From: Ruminococcus sp. UBA3800
Lineage (GTDB): Bacteria > Bacillota > Clostridia > Oscillospirales > Ruminococcaceae
Direction: 5' to 3'
Assembly: GCA_002368715.1 (NCBI GenBank)
Contig: DFEO01000073.1
Location: 1 to 11,130, forward strand
Length of the DNA: 11,130 bases
Below are positions 1-7,031 of the stretch, one piece after another. Within the stretch, counting starts at the first letter, position 1; every line of letters starts with the position of its first letter. Both the position numbers and the translations under genes were made by a program. The notes under the pieces were generated by a model that saw only the letters and a list, made by a program, of their open reading frames with translations, made no database searches and had not been told where the DNA came from.

Positions 1-133
1 TGATAACAGCTTTGGGGGCGGCGGACTTGTTCTCGCCACGAACGAAAGCCGTAACATCAAGCCCTCTGTCAACAGCCTCTTTGACGATGAGCTGACCTGC
101 CTTGCCATTTGCACAAACTACTGCGATCTTCAT
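1..133 (-). CDS. NAD(P)-binding oxidoreductase, N-terminal fragment
   Basis: Only the first 44 codons are inside the window; the gene continues past the left edge. The visible protein opens with a beta strand (MKIAVV), then the dinucleotide-binding turn CANGKAGQ, a helix, and the second strand LDVTAFVR. This is the Rossmann start of atypical short-chain dehydrogenase-like proteins (NAD(P)H-binding, YwnB-like family), which bind NAD(P) in the cytoplasm; the substrate cannot be told. ATG at 133-131 is preceded by AGGAGGT (complement of 141-147) at 7 nt, so the start is secure. A consensus promoter lies at 212-240. The fold assignment is fairly sure, the exact function unknown. Confidence 0.8.
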   Translation of the reverse strand, partial: MKIAVVCANGKAGQLIVKEAVDRGLDVTAFVRGENKSAAPKAVI

Positions 134-174
134 AATAAGTACCTCCTGATTATAACATGATTTTGGTGATTTGT

Positions 175-258
175 AAAGTTGTAAACATTTCAGTTTCAAC
201 TTTCTGATATCAGTATATCATGCAAATAACAAGTTGTCAATAGCAACATTACAACTTT
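175..258. repeat. Repeated AAGTTGT motifs around the promoter, possible operators
   Basis: Related copies lie within 84 bp: AAAGTTGTAA at 175-184 (plus), CAACTTT at 197-203 (the reverse complement AAAGTTG), CAAGTTGTCAA at 230-240 (overlapping the -35 box), and TTACAACTTT at 249-258 (exact reverse complement of the first). They flank the -35/-10 on both sides, which is the layout of a repressor-controlled promoter. Which regulator binds is not visible; HxlR- or MarR-type redox regulators are only a guess from the gene type. Confidence 0.45.
212..240 (-). promoter_or_regulatory. Consensus sigma-A promoter of the oxidoreductase gene
   Basis: Read on the minus strand: TTGACA (240-235), a 17-bp spacer, then TATACT (217-212) with the extended -10 dinucleotide TG one base before it. 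The start of transcription should fall near 205, giving a leader of about 70 nt. AAGTTGT-type motifs surround and overlap it. Confidence 0.85.
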
Positions 259-405
259 GGAAGATTGCATAAAAATGGTGGGATAGTCATGCGCACAATA
301 AACAAATCTGAATTACCTTATTTCAAGCAGAGGTCGGCTCTGCGATCCCGTGTTCCGCTGTATTGTCTGTTTCGTGTTAGCTTAATGGGTAGAAAGCTTC
401 TGTGG

Positions 406-439
406 GACTACCCCTGCTTTTCTGGGGCGGTCATTTTTT
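406..439 (+). terminator. Terminator-like hairpin on the plus strand with no gene upstream
   Basis: GAC (406-408) and CCCC (411-414) pair with GGGG (424-427) and GTC (430-432), with a 2-nt by 2-nt mismatch in between and a 9-nt loop. Six Ts follow at 434-439. No plus-strand gene precedes it, so it may end a small RNA or may simply block plus-strand transcription. Confidence 0.4.
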
Positions 440-445
440 GGCACC

Positions 446-477
446 AAAAAAGCACCCCGACCTTAGCCGGGGTGCTT
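446..477 (-). terminator. Rho-independent terminator of the BspA-like gene
   Basis: Perfect 10-bp stem: AAGCACCCCG at 450-459 pairs with CGGGGTGCTT at 468-477, with an 8-nt loop. On the minus strand the stem runs into a T tract (As at 446-451 on plus). It starts 21 bp after the stop codon of the gene at 498-2003. Confidence 0.9.
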
Positions 478-497
478 ATCATATCACGATGCGGATA

Positions 498-2003
498 TTA
501 CTTAGTTCTCTTCTTGCTTACAGCGATGCCTGCGGCTGCGATAGCAGTGATGGCCATAGCGGCTGCTGCTGCGCCTGTGCCGGGGTTTGTTGTGGCTGCG
601 CCGTTTGCTGCCTTGGAAGAGCTGTCTGCCTTGGAGCTGTCAGCCTTGGAGCTTGAATCAGGCTTCGACTCTGTCTCGCTCTCGACAGTGCTCTCGGACT
701 CGCTCTCCGACTCGCTCTCCGACTCCTGAGGTACGAGCTTCGGTATCACTTCTTCCTGAACGTGCGTCGGGTCGTTCTTGCAGACTCTTCTTTTCAGACC
801 GTCTGCTTCGGTGGTAGCTTCGGTGACTACCTCCCACTCGCCCCAGTCATGGTCGGTCGCAGGGATAACGAGATCCTTCTCGTCAACAATGCCGTCCCTG
901 TTCAGGTCCTCGACCTCGTAAACTGCGTACTGGTCATAGAAAATCTTGGCAGCTTCCGGAACATAATCCTCGGGAACTATGCCGTCGGGGAACTGACCCT
1001 GGTCAACAGGCAGGGGATTTGCAAGCTTGTAGTATTCCTGAACGCCGTCCTCCTCACAGGTAGCAGGTTTGACCTCGGTCTTTACGGTCTCTCTTACGTG
1101 GTAGTAGGTGCCTGCGCCAAGAGAAAGCTCAGCGTAGTCGCCGTCGCCGCTGATGATGCCGTCCTCCTCGGAGCCGAACTTTACCCAGCCGTTATAATTT
1201 TTGTTTTTGTTATAAAGCGTCATATTGCTGACGACAGGTAAGCTGTCCGGCAGAGTAAGTACACGTACTCCGGATTCATAGAAAGTAGAACCGTTATTAA
1301 CATTAGCCTCTTCGTTCCAGCTGAAGCCGCTGAGATTGATCTCTTTCAGGGATGGTGTATTTTGGAACATCTCGTAAAGATCAATATAATCGGATTCGCT
1401 GTTGATCTCAACACTTTCGGGGAAGAAGACATTCTCCAGATCATAGCATTCATAGAACATATAAGAATAATCATAACAGTTTGACAGATCCCATGAAGAA
1501 AGGTCTATCTCTTTGATAGCGTAGCAGCACTCGAACATATCATCGCAGGTCTTGTTCTTGGAAACATCCATACCCTCAACATTCACGCTCTCAAGCTGTG
1601 GGCAATCTGAGAACATATCCTCCATATAGGTGCAGTTTCCGGTGTTGGCACCTGCCATATTTATCTCTTTCAGGTTATCACATCCTGAGAAGAACTCGTA
1701 CATATACTCAACTTCTGAAAAATCAGCCTCGGAAAGGTCTATGAGCTCAACAGAATCCCAATTGTAAAAAGCATCTTCCCAATAGTCGCCTGTAAACTTT
1801 GCGCCGTCAACAGCAACAACGTACTTTACACCGGAAGACTGGTAAGAATCCAGTTCATCAGCAGTGATAGGGCCGCTGATAGTCAGGGCGCCTGTTATCT
1901 CGTCGAACGAGAACGAATCGGTATCAGCGCTAACGCTGAAAACAGTCGGGCAGGCAAGAGCTAAAGCTACAAGCACTGCCGAAAGCTTCTTTAATGTCTT
2001 CAT
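498..2003 (-). CDS. Secreted BspA-like LRR surface protein with NPGTG sorting signal
   Basis: 501 aa. Residues 1-26 are a signal peptide (MKTLKK, hydrophobic core, SVSA). Residues about 81-260 hold BspA/DUF285-type leucine-rich repeats: five MF-x2-C-like segments near 102, 127, 153, 181 and 210, each followed by hydrophobic I-x-LS strands. Residues 366-378 read DLNRDGIVDEKDL, an EF-hand/dockerin-like calcium loop (D366, N368, D370, G371, V373, D377), present once only. Residues 385-423 (HDWGEWEVV ... C408) resemble a short repeat common in clostridial surface proteins. A Ser/Glu and Ser/Lys/Asp stalk (427-465) leads to NPGTG (473-477), a hydrophobic span and a KKRTK tail, so sortase anchoring is likely. 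ATG at 2003 has GGAGGT at 7 nt. The ligand is unknown; adhesion to host or plant polymers is a guess. The gene is monocistronic, with its own promoter and terminator. Confidence 0.88.
   Translation of the reverse strand: MKTLKKLSAVLVALALACPTVFSVSADTDSFSFDEITGALTISGPITADELDSYQSSGVKYVVAVDGAKFTGDYWEDAFYNWDSVELIDLSEADFSEVEYMYEFFSGCDNLKEINMAGANTGNCTYMEDMFSDCPQLESVNVEGMDVSKNKTCDDMFECCYAIKEIDLSSWDLSNCYDYSYMFYECYDLENVFFPESVEINSESDYIDLYEMFQNTPSLKEINLSGFSWNEEANVNNGSTFYESGVRVLTLPDSLPVVSNMTLYNKNKNYNGWVKFGSEEDGIISGDGDYAELSLGAGTYYHVRETVKTEVKPATCEEDGVQEYYKLANPLPVDQGQFPDGIVPEDYVPEAAKIFYDQYAVYEVEDLNRDGIVDEKDLVIPATDHDWGEWEVVTEATTEADGLKRRVCKNDPTHVQEEVIPKLVPQESESESESESESTVESETESKPDSSSKADSSKADSSSKAANGAATTNPGTGAAAAAMAITAIAAAGIAVSKKRTK
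697..726. repeat. 12-bp tandem repeat coding the Ser-Glu stalk
   Basis: GACTCGCTCTCC occurs exactly at 697-708 and 709-720, followed by a partial unit at 721-726; less exact units lie to the left. On the coding strand it gives alternating Ser and Glu (residues 427-438), a spacer before the wall anchor. Such tracts can change length by slippage in steps of four residues without breaking frame. Confidence 0.75.
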
Positions 2004-2031
2004 ATTTTTTACCTCCGCTATAGTCTAAAAC

Positions 2032-2049
2032 AGGTATGCGTCCATACCT
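2032..2049. promoter_or_regulatory. Dyad in the leader of the BspA-like gene
   Basis: AGGTATG (2032-2038) and CATACCT (2043-2049) are perfect 7-bp inverted arms around CGTC. The dyad covers roughly +4 to +21 of the predicted transcript, so it could be a DNA operator or a 5' stabilising hairpin. Confidence 0.45.
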
Positions 2050-2059
2050 TTGCGTAAGT

Positions 2060-2088
2060 ATTATAGCACGGTTTTTTCATTTTGTCAA
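2060..2088 (-). promoter_or_regulatory. Full-consensus sigma-A promoter of the BspA-like gene
   Basis: On the minus strand TTGACA (2088-2083), a 17-bp spacer and TATAAT (2065-2060) match the consensus exactly. Predicted transcription start near 2053, leader about 50 nt. A degraded tandem copy of the -35 and spacer lies 31 bp upstream. Confidence 0.9.
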
Positions 2089-2121
2089 CAATTTCAGCAC
2101 AGTTTTTTCATTTTATCAACA
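2066..2121. repeat. Tandem duplication of the promoter spacer and -35 box
   Basis: Positions 2066-2090 and 2097-2121 are 25-bp direct copies differing at two positions (23/25 identical), with a 31-bp period. The upstream copy reads TTGATA instead of TTGACA. The place where its -10 would be (2091-2096) reads TGAAAT on the minus strand, 4/6 to TATAAT. Confidence 0.8.
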
Positions 2122-2128
2122 GCATATC

Positions 2129-2157
2129 AAAAGACCTCCGCAAAAAGCGAAGGCCTT
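2129..2157 (-). terminator. Terminator at the end of the ftsEX/M23 block
   Basis: Arms 2131-2141 and 2147-2157 form an 11-bp stem with two G-U pairs around a 5-nt loop; on the minus strand four Ts follow (2132-2129). It begins 7 bp after the stop of the M23 gene at 2164-3711. The T tract is short, so read-through toward the BspA-like gene is possible. Confidence 0.7.
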
Positions 2158-2163
2158 TGTCTG

Positions 2164-3711
2164 TCAGTGTATATCCACATAATAAGCAGGGTTTGTGACA
2201 TAGCCGTTATAGCGTATCTCAAAATGCAGGTGGTCTCCTGTCGAGAAGCCTGTGGAGCCCATTTTTCCGATAACGTCTCCTGCCTTGACTCTGTCGCCTA
2301 TGGTGCAGTCCACTTCGCTGAGGTGGCCGTAAAGCGTCACAAAGCCGCCGCCGTGGTCAACTATGATGAAGTTGCCGTATCCGCCGCCGCAGCCGCACGA
2401 GCCGTCCTTGCCGTAGTCGTGGGTGCAGGTGGTGTTAGTCCTTATCACAACGCCTGCCTCGCTTGCGCATATCTTCATCCCGTGGGAGCCGCCTATATCT
2501 ATACCCGTATGATAAGAGCCCCACCTGGGTCCCACACCGTAGGTGATATTATAGCTGTCGGGCACAGGCCACTTGAAGTAATACTCGGGCTCGTACTCGT
2601 CGATAGACTCCTTGTTCTTTACCCTCTCACGGTAGTCGCTTCGCAGCTTTTCGAGCGCCTCGTCAGCGAGCACCATTGTTGCAAGTATCTCATTGTCTCT
2701 TGCTGTTCCGCCCGTTCCCGAGGATTTGAGCACGTCCGAAAGCGTCCCCTCAAATGACAGCCTCTCGTTGTCATAAGCCTCGTTCTGCTTCTGGAGCTGC
2801 TTTGTCGAAGATTCCAGCTCGGCCTGCGCCTTTTTGCTGGAAGCATAAAGCTCGGTCAGCTCCTGTCTCTGGCGGTTATATTCCTCTTCCTGCTTTTCAT
2901 ATTCAGCCTGCTGGGCGTCCAGCTCTTTTTCCAGCTGCTCCAGCTCGGCCTTCATTTTATAAAGCCTGTCGATCATGCTGTCGTCGTGCTTGGCCACACG
3001 CTTGATAAGCTCGAGCCTCATAAGCACATCATAGAAATCGTCCGCCTGGAGCACCATATCCGTATAGCTGCCGTCGCCTGCGATATACATAGCTCTGAGT
3101 CTCTTCTTGAAATCAGAGATCGAGCTGTCTATCTCCAGCTGTTTTTTCTCGATATCACGCTGATTGGTGTTTATCTTCATTTCGAGAACGGTCATATAGG
3201 TGTTCAGGACCTCGATCTCGTCATTGACAGCCTCGATCTTGTCCATAATAAGCTTCTGCTTCTTTTCCTCGTCCTTTATCTCTTCGGCGTTCTCATCGAG
3301 CTGTTCGTTTATCGCTCTCTGCTTTTCCGATATCTTCTGCAGCTGCTCCGCATAAGCAGTCAGATCGACACCGCTTGCCTCTTCCTCGGCACTGCTGTCG
3401 TCGGCCGTGCCGTCATCTGTCGTGCTGTCATCTGTCGTGCCGTCGTCAGTCACCTGGCCGTCCGTCTGCTGATCGTACAGCCCCGTGTTGTCCGTCAGCT
3501 GCTGCTCGGGGATATACCCTCCCGCAAGCTCGCTGCCGTCGCCGTAATCGGCCTGCTGAGCATAGCCTGCGGCTGTCTGATCCGCAGCATACTCCTCGGC
3601 ACCTACGTGCTGTTCATGCTGCGAGCCTTTGGCTATCCCCATGGATATGAGCGCTGCGCACAAAAACGAGATAAATTTCTTGAAGCTCAAAAGCCTGTTC
3701 ATAATTAGCAT
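2164..3711 (-). CDS. Secreted coiled-coil M23 peptidase (PcsB/EnvC-like), distal paralogue
   Basis: 515 aa. A signal peptide-like N-terminus (MNRLLSFKKFISFLCAALISMG) is followed by an acidic Asp/Thr-rich region (about 75-112). A long PcsB-type coiled coil (about 115-330) contains the segment AMYIAGDGSYTDM (207-219). The C-terminal LytM/M23 domain spans about 380-515. Zinc ligands H401, D405 and H496 and catalytic H463 and H494 are all present, so it should be an active zinc endopeptidase cutting peptidoglycan cross-links outside the membrane. An insert with C429, C439 and C441 interrupts the domain. The start is uncertain: ATG at 3711 lies only 3 nt from AAGGAG (3715-3720), ATG at 3702 lies 12 nt from it. 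It sits 41 bp after the related gene at 3753-5261 and is probably co-transcribed with ftsEX. FtsX is the likely partner by analogy with PcsB, CwlO and EnvC. Confidence 0.9.
   Translation of the reverse strand: MLIMNRLLSFKKFISFLCAALISMGIAKGSQHEQHVGAEEYAADQTAAGYAQQADYGDGSELAGGYIPEQQLTDNTGLYDQQTDGQVTDDGTTDDSTTDDGTADDSSAEEEASGVDLTAYAEQLQKISEKQRAINEQLDENAEEIKDEEKKQKLIMDKIEAVNDEIEVLNTYMTVLEMKINTNQRDIEKKQLEIDSSISDFKKRLRAMYIAGDGSYTDMVLQADDFYDVLMRLELIKRVAKHDDSMIDRLYKMKAELEQLEKELDAQQAEYEKQEEEYNRQRQELTELYASSKKAQAELESSTKQLQKQNEAYDNERLSFEGTLSDVLKSSGTGGTARDNEILATMVLADEALEKLRSDYRERVKNKESIDEYEPEYYFKWPVPDSYNITYGVGPRWGSYHTGIDIGGSHGMKICASEAGVVIRTNTTCTHDYGKDGSCGCGGGYGNFIIVDHGGGFVTLYGHLSEVDCTIGDRVKAGDVIGKMGSTGFSTGDHLHFEIRYNGYVTNPAYYVDIH
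3394..3453. repeat. 15-bp tandem repeats coding an Asp/Thr-rich tract
   Basis: Four imperfect 15-bp units (3394, 3409, 3424, 3439), for example GCCGTCATCTGTCGT, encode the TTDDS/TTDDG-like stretch of the distal M23 protein, between signal peptide and coiled coil. Units 2 and 3 differ by one base. The other M23 paralogue lacks this tract. Confidence 0.7.
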
Positions 3712-3752
3712 TTACTCCTTTGGGAACTTAAAACGGCGCTGCCGGCTATGTA

Positions 3753-5261
3753 TCAGACATAGTCCTCCGGATTCTGTGCAACTCCGTTTATACGGACCTC
3801 AAAGTGCAGGTGGTCACCGGTGGAATGACCGGTGGAGCCGACTATGCCGAGAACATCGCCCTGATTTACGTGCTGGCCCTGCTGAACGGACATATACTGT
3901 GAGTGTCCGTAAAGGGTCCAGTAGCCGTTGCCGTGGTCGATGATACAGTAGTTTCCGTATCCGCCGCCGCAGCCGCAGGAATAGTTCTTTCCATAGTCAT
4001 GGTTACAGGTATTGCTTACGAGAAGAACGGTGCCTTCTGCCGCAGCCACTATCTTTGCGCCTCTGATGCCTGGCGACCAGATGTCGATGCCCTGGTGATA
4101 AGCTCCCCATCTCCAGCCGACGCCGTAGGATATGTAATAGAATCCCGGGCATGGCCAGGTGAACATTGACTTGTCCTTATAGCCGTAAGCGGCATTGCTT
4201 GTCGAACCCTGGTTGGTGGTGGTGTTTCCTGTATCGGCGCTGGAGCTCTGAGAATTGCCGTTTGCATCCGCACCGCCGTTATTTGTGCCGCTGTTGTCGG
4301 TGGTCTGCTGCTGGGCTGCCTGCTGCTGTCTGAGGCGTTCTGCTTCCTCCTCGGCTTTTCTGCGGGCTTCCTCCTCGGCTTTCTTTCTGGCTTCCTCCTC
4401 CTGCTGCTTTATAGCCTGCTGCTCTTCATAAAGCGCCTGGATCTGAGCCTCGAACTCTGCTTGCTCCTTGTCGATCTGCTCCTTGTTTGCTTCATAGACC
4501 TGTCTGTCGATCTCCAGCTGGTCGATAACGGCCTGGCTCTGAGAATAGAGCACATCGAGCTTTTCCTTCTGAGACTTATGATACTCGACCTGTTCGTCAA
4601 GATCGGCCTTCTTTGCCTCCAGCTCTGCCTTGTCGGCTTCAAGCTGCTTCTCATCCGCCTCATACTGGTCCTTCAGCTCGCTGAGCCTGTCGATCATCGA
4701 GTCGTCATGCTCTGCGACTCTCTTTACCAGCTCGATCTTCATAAGCATATCATAGAAGTCCTCAGCGCCTATCAGGATATCGGAATAAGAACCGTTTCCT
4801 GCGATATAAAGCGCTCTGAGTCTCTGCTTGAACTCATCTATGCCTGTTTCGATCTCCGTTCTCTTGTTGCGGATCTTGATTTCGCTTATGCCGATCTGCT
4901 CCTCAAGTGATGCGATCTCGGCATTGAGCTCCTGAATGGACTCCTCGAGAGTGCGGATAGTCTCCTCGACAGTTTCGATCTGCTCGTTGATAGCGTCCTG
5001 ATTTTCCTGTTCCTTTGAGATATCGTCCTTTGTTGATGCGATCTTCTCGTCCAGTGCCGACTGCTTCTCTTCGAGAGCGTCCAGCTTTTCCTGGGCAGAG
5101 GAGATCTTCTTCTTGTTTTCCTTGATAGCGTCACTTTCGGCAAGGACTGTTTTCGAGTTGCTGAGCACCGGTACTCTGCTGTTTGCAACAGTACCCAGCG
5201 CCATAACAACAGCAGCTGCCGCCGCAAGCGCACGCTTCATTCTGAATGTTCTGATTGTCAT
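3753..5261 (-). CDS. Secreted coiled-coil M23 peptidase (PcsB/EnvC-like), ftsX-proximal paralogue
   Basis: 502 aa. N-terminal signal peptide (MTIRTFRMKR, then an Ala-rich hydrophobic core to about 26). A continuous coiled coil spans about 44-318, ending in a charged KAEEEARRKAEEEAERL helix. A Gln/Asn/Thr/Ser-rich flexible linker (about 319-358) leads to the C-terminal LytM/M23 domain (about 367-502). H389, D393 and H486 (zinc) and H453 and H484 (catalytic) are intact, predicting an active peptidoglycan endopeptidase. The insert NTCNHDYGKNYSCGCGGGYG carries C419, C429 and C431, as in the paralogue. The shared segment LYIAGNGSYSD (151-161) through EHDDSMIDRL shows both arose by duplication. ATG at 5261 has GGAGG (5268-5272) at 6 nt. 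It follows ftsX by 137 bp, the position expected for an FtsEX-controlled hydrolase; the interaction itself is inferred. Confidence 0.92.
   Translation of the reverse strand: MTIRTFRMKRALAAAAAVVMALGTVANSRVPVLSNSKTVLAESDAIKENKKKISSAQEKLDALEEKQSALDEKIASTKDDISKEQENQDAINEQIETVEETIRTLEESIQELNAEIASLEEQIGISEIKIRNKRTEIETGIDEFKQRLRALYIAGNGSYSDILIGAEDFYDMLMKIELVKRVAEHDDSMIDRLSELKDQYEADEKQLEADKAELEAKKADLDEQVEYHKSQKEKLDVLYSQSQAVIDQLEIDRQVYEANKEQIDKEQAEFEAQIQALYEEQQAIKQQEEEARKKAEEEARRKAEEEAERLRQQQAAQQQTTDNSGTNNGGADANGNSQSSSADTGNTTTNQGSTSNAAYGYKDKSMFTWPCPGFYYISYGVGWRWGAYHQGIDIWSPGIRGAKIVAAAEGTVLLVSNTCNHDYGKNYSCGCGGGYGNYCIIDHGNGYWTLYGHSQYMSVQQGQHVNQGDVLGIVGSTGHSTGDHLHFEVRINGVAQNPEDYV
4342..4401. repeat. 24-bp tandem repeat coding the charged helix
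   Basis: Units at 4342-4365 and 4366-4389, plus a half unit to 4401, share GCTTCCTCCTCGGCTTT. They encode (K/R)KAEEEAR-type octads, a likely rigid single helix at the end of the coiled coil. Confidence 0.65.
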
Positions 5262-5325
5262 AATGATCCTCCGATGCCGACCGAATGTCTGTGTCTGTCA
5301 CGGTCTGATCCTATCTTTACACTAA

Positions 5326-5390
5326 GGGCAAAAAGCCCAAATACAAACGGCAGTCCAAGAAAAGACTGTTAGCTGTTCCCCCGACTGCCG
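5326..5390 (-). promoter_or_regulatory. Leader with competing hairpins between ftsX and the M23 gene
   Basis: In the minus-strand RNA, CGGCAGTC (5390-5383) is fully complementary to GACTGCCG (5355-5348). The latter's GACTG can instead pair with CAGTC (5368-5364) in a shorter hairpin. A GGGC-TTTTT-GCCC hairpin follows (5338-5326). The 8-bp stem is followed by TTTGTATTT, a weak termination tract. I find no convincing promoter in the 137-bp gap (5262-5398), so this may be an intercistronic attenuator or processing site. No known riboswitch consensus was recognised. Confidence 0.35.
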
Positions 5391-5398
5391 ATGTTGTC

Positions 5399-6290
5399 TT
5401 ATACTTTCAGGTGCTTGCCCGTGCTTATGGATGTTCCGATAGCGCCGATGACAGCGCCTGCGCCTATGTATGCCAGTGCAACATAGAGGTAAAGGTCGCT
5501 GAACTTATAGAGGTTCTGGACTCCCAGCACCTTCCATAGACCGAAGTCATTGTTGAACACGTTATAAACACCCTCGTAGGAGAACTTTGTCAAAAACAGA
5601 GCGCCTATTGCGGCGATTATCCCGACTATCATACCCTCTACGAAGAAAGGTATCCTGATGAATGAGTTTGTTGCTCCGACATATTTCATAATGTTTATCT
5701 CTTTACGTCTGGAGAACACGCTTGCTCTTGTCGTATTGGATATGATGACAAGGCTTACGATAACGAGCGCCATTATGACCGCAAACCCCACGATCGTGAG
5801 CACTCTTCTTATACTGATGAGGAAGTCGGCCAGCTCGGTAGGCGACTGTGTTGAGTCAACGTTCGAGAACGTTTCTATCTGAGTCGTGGTCTCACCCATT
5901 CTCTGGATATCCTTCACAGTGACCTTGAACGTATCGGGGAGGGGATTGTCGTCTGCATAATCGAACAGATCCCTTTCCTCCTCGGTCATATCCTTAATCA
6001 TATTTTTCCAGGCTGCTTCCTTTGAATAGAAGGAGACTGAATTGATATTGACTGCTGCTTTAAGATCCTGCTCGAGCTTATCTATATCGGCCTGGCTCGT
6101 GCCGTCCTTTATAACGACAACGACCTCGCTCTTGTTCTCTATCCCCGAGATGATCTTTGTCAGGTTCATCTCAAGCAGAACGGCAACGCCGACCATAAGC
6201 AAAGATACGAGCAGTATACAGAACGACGCAAAGGTCATCATCCTGTTTTTCCAAATTCCCTTGACACCCTGATTGACGAGGTATCTGAAG

Positions 6291-6304
<14 letters not shown>
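5399..6304 (-). CDS. ftsX: Cell division ABC transporter permease-like protein FtsX
   Basis: 301 aa from ATG at 6304. This start has GGAGGG about 5 nt upstream and overlaps the end of ftsE by 14 nt; an ATG at 6328 would add eight residues without this site. Topology is typical of FtsX: cytoplasmic N-terminus, first membrane span at about 22-44, a large extracellular loop (about 45-162) with the family motif NPLPDTFKV (120-128), then spans at about 168-190, 221-240 and 272-292. The RRKEINIMKYVGATN segment (199-213) between spans 2 and 3 is the conserved cytoplasmic part. FtsX does not transport; driven by FtsE it transmits ATP-dependent shape changes to peptidoglycan hydrolases outside the membrane. 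The two M23 genes directly downstream are the likely clients. Confidence 0.96.
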
Positions 6305-6977
<673 letters not shown>

Positions 6978-7031
6978 ATTTTACACCGCCTTAGTTCTTG
7001 GGAAGAAAAGTCCTCCTGCTCACGGCGAAGA

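Larger units (their letters stand above)
134..497. other. Gene-free stretch between oxidoreductase gene and BspA-like gene
   Basis: No convincing protein gene lies here. It holds the promoter and motif cluster of the leftward oxidoreductase gene (175-258). Hairpins follow: GCAGAG/CTCTGC separated by 5 nt within about 328-346, and GGGTAG at 387-392 with CTACCC at 408-413. Then come a plus-strand terminator-like hairpin (406-439) and the minus-strand terminator of the BspA-like gene (446-477). The open frames crossing 265-729 have no ribosome site and run into the BspA-like gene as its antisense. Confidence 0.6.

Noticed and set aside
858..906. Calling the BspA-like protein a dockerin-bearing cellulosome part
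   Set aside because: Only one loop is present and no helix pair follows; the protein instead ends in a wall-anchor signal.
3384..3460. CRISPR-like or mobile repeat array
   Set aside because: The 15-bp units are in frame and encode a low-complexity Asp/Thr tract; no spacers and no cas genes.
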